In this document: positions 1 to 7,596 of the stretch, one piece after another | How positions within the stretch are numbered: position 1 is the stretch's first letter | Layout of the letters: each line of letters begins with the position of its first letter | Origin: Caenicola sp034331105 | Lineage (GTDB): Bacteria > Synergistota > Synergistia > Synergistales > Synergistaceae | Length of the DNA stretch: 64,000 nucleotides | Direction: 5' to 3' | NCBI GenBank assembly: GCA_034331105.1 | Contig: JAXQGB010000014.1 | Span: forward strand, 248,001 to 312,000 | Made by a program: the position numbers and the translations under genes | The notes under the pieces: model-generated | Told to the model about the DNA's origin: nothing | Databases searched by the model: none | Seen by the model: the letters and a program-made list of their open reading frames with translations, nothing else

Positions 1-126
1 GACAACGGAGAACTTGAGATCTGGTACCGCAGCAAAAAACTGACCGAGCAGGAACTAAAAAGGGTTTACCGTCTTATTGAGGCGGCTCTTGACGACTGGG
101 AAACAGAGGATGCTTCAACAAAATAA
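1..126 (+). CDS. C-terminal fragment, possibly an HTH regulator
   Basis: The frame is open from the window edge to a TAA at 124-126. It encodes 41 residues that are charged and probably helical, ending in DWETEDAST followed by K. The start lies outside the window. It overlaps the start of the ImmA/IrrE-like gene by 17 nt, which suggests translational coupling. XRE-type repressors often precede ImmA/IrrE metallopeptidases, so an XRE regulator is the likeliest identity. This rests on position alone, because no HTH is present in the visible part. Confidence 0.4.
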   Translation, partial: DNGELEIWYRSKKLTEQELKRVYRLIEAALDDWETEDASTK

Positions 127-547
127 CCCTGACACTGAGGATCTTTGTGAGTGTATCCCCTCTCCTCCTGAAGTGATACCCAATTGGGCGATCAATGAAG
201 GAAGCGGATGGCAAAGACTGAGCGAGTTCGAGATACTGGCAAGGGCAGAAGATACGACCGGTCTATCTCTTGAGCTTATGTTTGAGCCCCTTCCTGCCGG
301 TGTCTGGGGTATTCACATAGTCCGCGGCAAAAGAGGACGTATTTATATAAATTCAGCCCTTCCTCTGATATGGAGGAGGTTCGCACTTTTCCATGAGACC
401 TACCACCTTTTAAATCACAGAAAAGGACACCGTTTTTGGTCTCACACCTTTGAATCAATGGAAAGTTTTGAAAACAGGGCTGACACTTTTGCCTGGGCTG
501 CTCTCTGGCCCGAATGGAGCGAGGGGGACTATTCGGATTGGGCCTGA
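110..547 (+). CDS. ImmA/IrrE-family metallo-endopeptidase
   Basis: Probable zinc metallopeptidase of the ImmA/IrrE family (145 aa). Members usually cleave a cognate XRE-type repressor to switch on stress or mobile-element genes. The zinc motif is HETYH at residues 95-99, and a downstream acidic residue in the ENRADTFAWA segment (E121) could be the third ligand. I chose the ATG at 110 rather than the in-frame TTG at 77 because it sits just inside the end of the upstream gene and gives a sensible length. The stop is 8 nt before the radical SAM gene. The substrate would be the truncated upstream protein if that is an XRE repressor, which cannot be confirmed here. Confidence 0.75.
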   Translation: MLQQNNPDTEDLCECIPSPPEVIPNWAINEGSGWQRLSEFEILARAEDTTGLSLELMFEPLPAGVWGIHIVRGKRGRIYINSALPLIWRRFALFHETYHLLNHRKGHRFWSHTFESMESFENRADTFAWAALWPEWSEGDYSDWA

Positions 548-555
548 TAAATTCA

Positions 556-1518
556 ATGAAAAAGCTTCCTTTCTTTCTTCCTTTCGGCGGATGCAGGGGA
601 AGATGCGTTTACTGCAGCCAAAGCACAATAACAGGAGCTTCAAAGATCCCTTCGCCCGAATATGTTTCCTCAGTTTTATGTGAGCTCAACGAACCGAGGG
701 AGGTCTGTTTTTTCGGAGGTTCTTTCTGCAGATTTGGTATTTCAAAAGTGAAAGAGTATCTCGATTCCGTTGTAAAGTATGCACCGGAAGGAAGCCGGAT
801 ACGTTTTTCGACATACCCGGGGGATCTCGGTGACATTTCAATAAGAAACCTCATAAAAACCTACCCTATCGCATGCATTGAACTTGGTATCCCTTCTCTT
901 GATCCGGCTGTCCTCTCCTTGTGCAAAAGGGAAACTGATCCTGAGGCAGTTCTCAACGATATAAAAACCATCATGGACGAGTCTCTTCCGCTCGGAGTCC
1001 AGATGATGATCGGTCTGCCCGGCCAGACAAAAGAGAGCAGCATCAACGATCTGAAAAAACTGGCTGAGATCAAGGGGGCCATCTCGTGGGACCTGAGACT
1101 TTATCCCTGTCTGGTACTGGAAGGAACTGAACTTGAGAATATGATGGATAAAGGGAGCTATAGACCTCTTACTCTGGACCAGGCTATCGAATGGGGCGGT
1201 ATTTTTATTGACTGCGCAGTTTCTTTTGGGTTCAATCCGATAAGGATAGGACTTCAGGAATCTGAGCTGCTTGCATCAAAAGTCAAAGGAGGGCCGCATC
1301 ATCCGGCTTTAGGAGAGATGATAGCATCGGAATCCCTCGTAAGGAAACTGACCAGAAACAACTGGACAGGTCCATGGATAGTCCCTGAGGATAACATTTC
1401 AAAATTCACCGGTCACGGGTGTTTCGGACTCAGGCGTTTAGCTGAGCTTACCGGTACAACGACAGCTGCTGTATCAAAAAAGCTGTCTTTCTTCCCTTCT
1501 GCCGGAAAAATACTCTGA
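556..1518 (+). CDS. Radical SAM protein, Elp3/HemN-like fold
   Basis: Radical S-adenosylmethionine enzyme of 320 aa. The cluster motif CX3CX2C is at the extreme N-terminus (C13, C17, C20, in GGCRGRCVYC). It is followed by a GGSF-type glycine motif (FFGGSF near residue 57) and a QMMIGLPGQ segment typical of the Elp3/B12-like radical SAM group. The ATG at 556 places the cluster near the N-terminus as usual; an ATG at 514 would add 14 residues overlapping the upstream gene. No strong Shine-Dalgarno decides between them. The substrate is unknown. It looks like a stand-alone oxidoreductase or methylthio-type enzyme, but no acetyltransferase or TRAM domain is present to refine this. Confidence 0.75.
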   Translation: MKKLPFFLPFGGCRGRCVYCSQSTITGASKIPSPEYVSSVLCELNEPREVCFFGGSFCRFGISKVKEYLDSVVKYAPEGSRIRFSTYPGDLGDISIRNLIKTYPIACIELGIPSLDPAVLSLCKRETDPEAVLNDIKTIMDESLPLGVQMMIGLPGQTKESSINDLKKLAEIKGAISWDLRLYPCLVLEGTELENMMDKGSYRPLTLDQAIEWGGIFIDCAVSFGFNPIRIGLQESELLASKVKGGPHHPALGEMIASESLVRKLTRNNWTGPWIVPEDNISKFTGHGCFGLRRLAELTGTTTAAVSKKLSFFPSAGKIL

Positions 1519-1654
1519 CGCCGGATCATCTCTTCTCTCGCAAAATATCAGGAGGATCGGAACAATATAGATTTTAAATTGCAGAGATTGCGCTGTATTC
1601 TGCGTAATATTTGTTATAGATTATTCACCAGTTTTTATGAAAGGAAAGTTGCAC

Positions 1655-2809
1655 ATGGATAAAGCAGAAAAAATTCATTCCCTGTTCTATGGATTCGAAA
1701 GGCCATCCTTTAAAGCAATCAACAGATTCGTCCGTTCTGCCACACATCTTGGCGGAGCTGATGAGGCTACAGGCGAAATTTCCATCGCCGAAATAAAAAG
1801 ACACTCAGAGATCGCAGCTGGCGGTGCCGGCACGCTGATCACAGGTCTGGCTTACATAAGCCCTGAAGGGAGATCTTTTAAAAGAGAGTGGGGACTTCAT
1901 ACCGACGAGAGGATCAATGACGTTGCCACGCTCTCCGAAGAAGTCCATAAATTCGGTTCCAATCTTATAGTTCAGATATGCCACGGCGGCGGACAGCGGG
2001 AGGCTTCCGTTGCTGAAGGGACAGTATCTTTTTCACCTTCCGGCGGGATCCATCCGATGTGTGATTTTGAGACCACGCCACTCTCAAAGGATGCGATCAG
2101 GAGAGTAGCAGAAGATTTCGCCTCGGCCGCGCTCAGGGCAAAGAAGGGCGGAGCTGACGGAGTAGAGATACATGCAGGGCATGGATTCCTTCTTACGCAG
2201 TTTCTCTCCCCTTCGATAAACAAAAGGGATGACGAATACGGCGGATCACTGGAAAACAGGACCCGGATATTTTATGAAATACTGAAAGATGTAAGGCGCG
2301 CTGTCGGAGAAGGTTTCAACATTTGGTTCAAGGTAAGCATTGCTGAAGGCACTGAAAATGGTTACGGCCCCGAGGACGGAACAGCGCTTGCTATAGGCCT
2401 TTTGAAAAGAGGGACAGACGGCATAAATGTTTCTTCCGGCACAATCTACGCAGGAGCACTGAACTCTCCGAGCACTCTGGGAGTATCAGCAGGAGAATCG
2501 GAGGCTCCTTTTGCGGAATATGCCAGGGAATTAAAAAAGCATGTGTCCGACAGACAGATAATAATACTTACAGGCGGACTTCGAAGCCTTCCCGTGATGG
2601 CAGAACTGATACATAACGGAACTTGCGATCTTCTTGCTTTGAGCCGTCCCTTCATAGCCGAACCGGACCTGATAAACAGGTGGCGTGAAGAAGATCCCAG
2701 GCCTACTGCATGCATCTCTTGCAACGCCTGCTTCAAAACCGCGAAATATGGGCTTATTGAGTGTCCCATATTAAGGGACAGAAACGAAGGAAACTGGGAT
2801 CCTCTTTAA
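1655..2809 (+). CDS. NADH:flavin oxidoreductase, old yellow enzyme family
   Basis: FMN-dependent TIM-barrel oxidoreductase of the OYE/2,4-dienoyl-CoA reductase class (384 aa). It shows the HAGHGFLLTQFLSP active-site strand and a YGGSLENR segment that binds FMN. The C-terminus has a cysteine set spaced CX2CX2CX10C (CISCNAC ... C), compatible with a 4Fe-4S cluster. The C-terminal FAD/NAD domain of full-length dienoyl-CoA reductases is absent, so it probably needs another electron donor. The ATG at 1655 has AAGGAAAG about 8 nt upstream; the ATG at 1637 lacks such a site. Substrate is probably an enone or enoate. The gene appears monocistronic. Confidence 0.85.
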   Translation: MDKAEKIHSLFYGFERPSFKAINRFVRSATHLGGADEATGEISIAEIKRHSEIAAGGAGTLITGLAYISPEGRSFKREWGLHTDERINDVATLSEEVHKFGSNLIVQICHGGGQREASVAEGTVSFSPSGGIHPMCDFETTPLSKDAIRRVAEDFASAALRAKKGGADGVEIHAGHGFLLTQFLSPSINKRDDEYGGSLENRTRIFYEILKDVRRAVGEGFNIWFKVSIAEGTENGYGPEDGTALAIGLLKRGTDGINVSSGTIYAGALNSPSTLGVSAGESEAPFAEYARELKKHVSDRQIIILTGGLRSLPVMAELIHNGTCDLLALSRPFIAEPDLINRWREEDPRPTACISCNACFKTAKYGLIECPILRDRNEGNWDPL

Positions 2810-2954
2810 ATCCTCCTTCATCAACGATCGACAGACAGATAATGTCTGAACAGGCACCAAAGCACATCATAAACTGAAAGACTGTTGATTTTTTCATAAT
2901 AATGTATTTTTTACGTATTTTCACTGAACTAACCGGACCAAAAGTTGACTAATG

Positions 2955-2983
2955 TTGACAAGCTTATCCGGTGAGACTAAACT
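2955..2983 (+). promoter_or_regulatory. Candidate sigma-70 promoter for the RpiR gene
   Basis: A perfect -35 TTGACA (2955-2960) is followed by a 17-nt spacer and a weaker -10 TAAACT (2978-2983). GTTGAC also occurs just upstream at 2944 and again near 3013, so these copies may be operator half-sites. Confidence 0.5.
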
Positions 2984-3043
2984 TGTAATAAAGTTCAAAA
3001 ATGCAATCAACAGTTGACCAACAATAATAAGGAGTGTTACCGT

Positions 3044-3910
3044 ATGGACAGCACACAGCTTCAGAACCTGCTTATGGAAAGGGCTCATACGATGCCCAAC
3101 AAAGCAAGGCGTGTAGCAGAATATCTTCTCGCAAATATGCGCGAAGCCTCTTTTCGTTCTATAGGAGATATTGCAGAAGAGCTTAAAGTATCAAAAGCAC
3201 AATTGGTGAGAGTAGCACAAATGCTTGGTTTCTCCGGTTACGCAGAATTAAAGAGCTGTCTTCAGAAAGCCATTCTGGAACAGATCAACCCGGCTGCTCT
3301 TCTTGCCAGGGCTGTAAGCAGCGGGGACAGTTTTCCGGACAGTCTTTACAAGGCAGAGCATGCAAACCTTGATGACACGATGGCACAGCTGTCACCGGAA
3401 GACACGGAGAAATTCTGTGAACTCGTTCGATCTGCAAACACTATTTACTGTGTTGGGTGGGGCATATCATCCCTTGTTGTAGAACTACTCCAGATGCGGC
3501 TCTCTGTAATGGGAAGAAAAGCTGTCTTCGTACACAGAGGCAGTCTCTCGATGTGGGAACAGGCCAGGTGCATCGGGATGGACGATCTGGTAGTGGTCTG
3601 CGAGTTGCCAAGTTATGCGGTAGAAGTTACAGAAGCTGTTGAGATAGCTCATAAAAATGGTGCAAAGGTAGTTACCATCACTGACAGCGCTGCTGCTCCT
3701 GTGTGCAGAACTGCAGAACTTTCATTTTTTGTATCTGCAAACAGCCCGACTTTCGGAAGCAGCATAATAGGTCCGCTATTTCTGACGCATGTTCTTGCTT
3801 CCGCACTTGCTATAACGCTTGAGGCAGATGCGAAAAAGCATCTTGAAGAACAGGCTGAGTTCCTCCATGATGAGAGGATCTTTCACCCCATATTCGGCCT
3901 CAGATACTAA
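3044..3910 (+). CDS. RpiR-family transcriptional regulator (HTH + SIS)
   Basis: Transcription factor of 288 aa with an N-terminal HTH_6 domain (about residues 1-77; IGDIAEELKVSKAQLVRVAQ is the recognition region). A C-terminal SIS sugar-phosphate-binding domain (about 120-260) includes YCVGWGISS and an ITDSAAAPV segment. RpiR proteins usually sense phosphosugars and control catabolic operons. The ATG at 3044 is preceded by AAGGAG at good spacing, so the TTG at 3014 is rejected. The gene is isolated: upstream is a 234-nt leader with a promoter candidate, and downstream is a hairpin terminator. Its target is therefore not evident and may lie elsewhere. Confidence 0.9.
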   Translation: MDSTQLQNLLMERAHTMPNKARRVAEYLLANMREASFRSIGDIAEELKVSKAQLVRVAQMLGFSGYAELKSCLQKAILEQINPAALLARAVSSGDSFPDSLYKAEHANLDDTMAQLSPEDTEKFCELVRSANTIYCVGWGISSLVVELLQMRLSVMGRKAVFVHRGSLSMWEQARCIGMDDLVVVCELPSYAVEVTEAVEIAHKNGAKVVTITDSAAAPVCRTAELSFFVSANSPTFGSSIIGPLFLTHVLASALAITLEADAKKHLEEQAEFLHDERIFHPIFGLRY

Positions 3911-3939
3911 TTTCTATTTTAAATTTTGAATATAAAAAG

Positions 3940-3963
3940 GAGCCGCCTTTTTTAAGGCGGCTC
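3940..3963. terminator. Bidirectional Rho-independent terminator
   Basis: A perfect 10-bp stem GAGCCGCCTT/AAGGCGGCTC encloses a TTTT loop. On the minus strand it is followed by CTTTTTATA, so it best terminates the M19/HicB-like operon. It also closes the convergent RpiR gene. Confidence 0.85.
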
Positions 3964-3967
3964 TCAT

Positions 3968-4231
3968 TTATATTCTGCACTTAACTATTATTATTTCGCC
4001 TACATCCGCTGCTTCAAGATCGTCAGTTTTCGGCGGTCCTGGGATAGGCCACTCTGCTTCAATACAGCACTTCAGATACTCTTTTAAAACTTCGGGAGCC
4101 CTTTTTATTACATCTTCCCTGTCCTCTCCCTCTACCCAGCAGCCGGACAGACCAACAAAGTTTGCAGCCCAGAGCCTGCCTTCGTCATAACCGAAGGCCA
4201 GGACTGCCGGATAAATATACTCTTTCTCCAT
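3968..4231 (-). CDS. HicB-like small protein
   Basis: An 87-aa protein resembling the partial RNase-H fold of HicB antitoxins. It begins with a beta-strand YPAVLAFGYDEGRLWAANFVGLSGCW, matching the usual HicB pattern of two strands with a P.....GC(W/V)..G turn. A helix EDVIKRAPEVLKEYL follows. No HicA toxin precedes or follows it. It starts directly after the stop of the M19 dipeptidase (TAAATG), so the two are co-translated. With no toxin partner and no added DNA-binding domain, it is more likely a solitary HicB-fold protein than an active antitoxin. Confidence 0.6.
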   Translation of the reverse strand: MEKEYIYPAVLAFGYDEGRLWAANFVGLSGCWVEGEDREDVIKRAPEVLKEYLKCCIEAEWPIPGPPKTDDLEAADVGEIIIVKCRI

Positions 4232-5218
4232 TTATCCCAACACCCTTTCTAAAACTCTCATGAAGTTGCAGCCTGTAAAAGCGCAGTGATCTGCGGGACT
4301 CATTTTTTTCTTCAGAGGTACGATAAACCGTCTTGCTGCGTCCGCATGGTCTGTAAAGAGATCCTTTTGCCGGCTGTCGTCATTCCCCATGCCAAGCGAT
4401 ACTATACAGTCGCACAGATCCAGACCCAATCCCACATGATCCATCCCCGCGACTTGGGCTATATGCTGAAGATGTTCAAAAAACTTATCTGTATTTCGAT
4501 CAGCTTCGTTATCCGATACAAACGGTGAATATGCATTAAGTCCGATAACTCCCCCTGATCCTGCTATCATCTTTATCTGGTCATCTTTGAGATTTCTAGC
4601 TGATCCGCACAGCGACCTGCAGTTTGAGTGCGAAGCTATAAATGGAGCCTTCATCAACTCAGCGACCTCATAAAAGCCTGGATCGTTCAGATGGCTCACG
4701 TCGATGACCATGCCCATCTTCTGAGCTTCCATGACCAGTTCCCTTCCAAACATGGTAAGGCCTCCCGGATATTTGGGCGCATCGGACGGGTCGAAGCTGC
4801 TACCGTCACCTGCATAGTTCCTCCTTGACCAGGTAAGCCCTATAAGCCTCACACCCAGGTCATAAAAAGTCCGGAGAAGAAAGATATCTTTGCCCAGAGG
4901 TTCAGCCCCTTCAAGAGAGAGAAATAATCCTATCTTCCCCTTTTCTGAAGCGGCTTTCGCCTCAGACGAATTTCTGCAGAGAGAAAAATACTCTCCTGAT
5001 TCCTCCAGTTCTCCCTTCAGTGCTGATATTTGATCCAGTGCGTTGCGGAGGGCCCCCTCCGGCAAATAGTTTTCACAAATATACAAAGAACATATAAGAG
5101 TACTGATCCCTGCTTCTTTTAATTTTTGAAAATGCCTTCTTTCGAGGACCTTCCGTTCTCCCTTTTTTCTGTAGCTCAGGACATCCAGGAGCACGTCAAA
5201 ATGTGCATCGAGTACCAT
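4232..5218 (-). CDS. Membrane-dipeptidase-family peptidase (M19)
   Basis: Zinc dipeptidase of the renal dipeptidase/M19 family (328 aa), hydrolysing dipeptides in a TIM barrel. Visible metal-site motifs are DAHFD (HxD) at the N-terminus, the SLEGAEP glutamate, DVSH, and the SHSNCRSLCG segment. The usual C-terminal GSDFDG-like strand appears as VGLGLDLCD. The ATG at 5218 has AGGGAG 9 nt upstream; the longer TTG start at 5236 would place its own codons over that Shine-Dalgarno. No signal peptide is seen, so it is cytoplasmic. The HicB-like gene follows with no gap. It fits a peptide and amino-acid utilising lifestyle. Confidence 0.88.
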   Translation of the reverse strand: MVLDAHFDVLLDVLSYRKKGERKVLERRHFQKLKEAGISTLICSLYICENYLPEGALRNALDQISALKGELEESGEYFSLCRNSSEAKAASEKGKIGLFLSLEGAEPLGKDIFLLRTFYDLGVRLIGLTWSRRNYAGDGSSFDPSDAPKYPGGLTMFGRELVMEAQKMGMVIDVSHLNDPGFYEVAELMKAPFIASHSNCRSLCGSARNLKDDQIKMIAGSGGVIGLNAYSPFVSDNEADRNTDKFFEHLQHIAQVAGMDHVGLGLDLCDCIVSLGMGNDDSRQKDLFTDHADAARRFIVPLKKKMSPADHCAFTGCNFMRVLERVLG

Positions 5219-5306
5219 GTTATACATCTCCCTCAATTCGAATCATTGCTTTAACCAGAGATAGCCTGCTAAAAAAACAGATCTGGACCAGTTGATTGAG
5301 GCTGCT

Positions 5307-6152
5307 TCAGTTTTTGTCCGACCGGCATATTCTGATCCGTTGTGATCCAAGGTCTGCCATGTCAAACCATACCAGCTCTCCCCTTAAACCATTTTCTAAA
5401 GCTGAAAGGATCTTGATCGCTTCAGAGACCTCCAGGGAAGCTATAAATGCAGGGGTAAAGGGTGGATTCCCCGACTCTGTCTCGACCCCTTTGTCAGGAA
5501 CGTCGTCATTTTCCCACAATGGCCTGTCACATGGATAAAAAACACCGATCTGCCCGAACATACCTCCAATGGCTCCGTGGACAAAAGGTATACCCAGCTC
5601 GCGGCAAACTATGGAGGCATTTCTGCGGCTCTTGTTGTTGTCAAGTGCATCTATCACTACTGAAGAACCCTCAAGGAGTTCCCGTCCGTTTTTTTCATCC
5701 AGGAAAGTGACCCATGCAAAGGTATCCACGACACTGTTGACAGCTGCTACTCTTTCGGCCGCAGCCAGTGCTTTGGACTTTCCGATGTTTCCCTCTGTAG
5801 AGAAAAGCTGACGGTTCAGGTTGTTGTCATCAAAAACGTCAGGATCGATCATCACTATCTCTCCGACCCCGGCTCTGGCCAACATTTCTATGATCCAGCC
5901 TCCAAGGCCGCCGCAGCCTATTACCGCAGCTCGTGAACCAAGCAGCTTTATCTGACCCTGGATCCCAATAGTACCGATATTTCTTTGATACCTTGAAGGG
6001 CAGATTCCGTTTTTTAACGCTGTGATCTCAACATCACGGGGCTTCAATCCAAGTTCTGAAGCGAACCTTCGGCAAGTTAGGAAAGGGATCACTTTTATCC
6101 CTCCTCTGTCCTCCGAATTGATCTGCAAATTCTCGACCAGGTCTACCGGCAA
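5307..6152 (-). CDS. ThiF/MoeB/HesA-family E1-like adenylyltransferase
   Basis: E1-like enzyme (281 aa) that would adenylate the C-terminus of a ubiquitin-fold sulfur carrier. The nucleotide-binding core is clear: AAVIGCGGLGG, then DPDVFDDNNLNRQ and an IGKSKA lysine. The zinc-binding CxxC pairs found in MoeB and ThiF are not visible. An N-terminal region of about 70 residues precedes the fold. GGGAGG lies 7 nt before a TTG at 6152; the longer GTG at 6161 would overlap that Shine-Dalgarno. No ThiS or MoaD partner is adjacent, so the carrier and pathway are unknown. It is divergent from mnmA. Confidence 0.8.
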   Translation of the reverse strand: MPVDLVENLQINSEDRGGIKVIPFLTCRRFASELGLKPRDVEITALKNGICPSRYQRNIGTIGIQGQIKLLGSRAAVIGCGGLGGWIIEMLARAGVGEIVMIDPDVFDDNNLNRQLFSTEGNIGKSKALAAAERVAAVNSVVDTFAWVTFLDEKNGRELLEGSSVVIDALDNNKSRRNASIVCRELGIPFVHGAIGGMFGQIGVFYPCDRPLWENDDVPDKGVETESGNPPFTPAFIASLEVSEAIKILSALENGLRGELVWFDMADLGSQRIRICRSDKN

Positions 6153-6278
6153 ACTTGACACCTCCCTATAAAAATAAAAATATTATTGGTTGCATATTTA
6201 TAGTATACCCGTAAAAAACGATCGGTTTTCATGATGATCATATTATGGGGCACTCTCCTTTTGATGTAAAATATCAGA

Positions 6279-7379
6279 ATGAAATATATTGTAAAAACAA
6301 CATCGCCGCTCAATAGTTCCGAATGGAAAAACTCTCCCTCAAAAAAGGCACTGGTACTTATGAGCGGAGGTGTCGATTCAAGCGCTGCCGCCCTTTTGCT
6401 CATGAAGAAAAATTATTCCCTTGCCGGTATGACGATGGAGATAACTGAGAGCGAAGAAACTCCTGCAACTGAATCTGCGGCTTCTGTGTGTAAAGAATTG
6501 TCCATCCCCCACTTTTCAGTGAATATAAGTGAAGATTTCAAAAAAAATGTAATACTTCCTTTTTGCAGCTCATATAACCAAGGACTGACACCCAACCCAT
6601 GCGCTGACTGTAATGAGAGGATAAAATTCGGCGTTCTCTGGGAAGCCGCAGAAGAACTCTTTGGAAATGATTTTTATGTTGCGACCGGCCATTACGCCAG
6701 GATCATCAAAAAAAACGACAGACACTACCTGGCGGCAGGAGCAAATAAAGCAAAAGACCAGTCATATTTTTTAAGCGGGATCCCAGCGAAAAAGATGCAG
6801 AGGATACTTTTCCCACTGGGGGACTTTAAGTCAAAAGAGGAGACAAGGGAGTTGGTAAGGACTTCAGGTCTGGCAGTATCCGAGCGCCCTGAAAGCATGG
6901 AAATATGCTTTGCAAGCGAGGATGGATACAGGACCATGATATGCCGTGATCAAAAACCGGGACCGATAAAAGACAATTCAGGAAAAGTATTGGGAGAACA
7001 TAAAGGGATAGGAGGATACACTCTGGGACAAAGAAAAGGCCTGGGCATAGCATCCAAGCATCCTCTCTTCGTGATATCAATAGTTCCGGAGACAAATACT
7101 GTTGTCGTAGCTTCAAGGGCAGAAGCTTTCCGATCAGAGGTCACAGCAGGATCAGTAAACATACTGGCGCCCGATTATCTTAGAGAAGGTCTTCTATTCT
7201 TTGGCAAAATACGATCCCAGGGAGACCCTATGCCGTGCCGTATCCTCTCCATCGATCATGCCTGCCTGACAGTTCGGTTTTCAGAGCCGATTTTTGCTCC
7301 GGCACCCGGTCAAAGGCTAGTCATATATACTGATGATGGATATGTCGCTGCCGGAGGAGTAATAAAAATGTCCCGGTGA
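6279..7379 (+). CDS. mnmA: tRNA-specific 2-thiouridylase MnmA
   Basis: Sulfurates U34 of Lys, Glu and Gln tRNAs. The 366-aa length is typical. The PP-loop SGGVDSS lies near residue 29. The NPCADCN segment carries the first catalytic Cys, DQSYFLSG the conserved tRNA-binding loop, and ESMEICFA the second catalytic Cys. The GYTLGQRKG and C-terminal beta-barrel segments are intact. The first 22 residues before the PP-loop are longer than in many homologues, but the ATG at 6279 is the only reasonable start. The gene is divergent from the ThiF-like gene, and both deal with sulfur transfer. Confidence 0.95.
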   Translation: MKYIVKTTSPLNSSEWKNSPSKKALVLMSGGVDSSAAALLLMKKNYSLAGMTMEITESEETPATESAASVCKELSIPHFSVNISEDFKKNVILPFCSSYNQGLTPNPCADCNERIKFGVLWEAAEELFGNDFYVATGHYARIIKKNDRHYLAAGANKAKDQSYFLSGIPAKKMQRILFPLGDFKSKEETRELVRTSGLAVSERPESMEICFASEDGYRTMICRDQKPGPIKDNSGKVLGEHKGIGGYTLGQRKGLGIASKHPLFVISIVPETNTVVVASRAEAFRSEVTAGSVNILAPDYLREGLLFFGKIRSQGDPMPCRILSIDHACLTVRFSEPIFAPAPGQRLVIYTDDGYVAAGGVIKMSR

Positions 7380-7596
7380 TCAATGAGAACGCACAGATGT
7401 TTCACTCATCCAATTCGAATAAAACAAAATACACAAATACGTTCCATCAACGATGAAATTTTTCCCATGTTAAATTTGTAAAGATATTTCTATTCCAATG
7501 TTTATTTTCGTCTATCTATTATTCAGGACCTGATTTATCATAGTATCGTCATCTGTTACAATATCAACAATTAAAGTCACCTATGGGGGGTTGCTT

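Noticed and set aside
1655..2809. Unusual cysteine spacing in the OYE protein as a novelty
   Set aside because: I believe related anaerobe enzymes share the CX2CX2C form, so it is not strong evidence of something new.
3968..4231. A complete HicAB toxin-antitoxin module
   Set aside because: No HicA-like frame lies on either side. The upstream neighbour is an M19 peptidase and the downstream site is a terminator.
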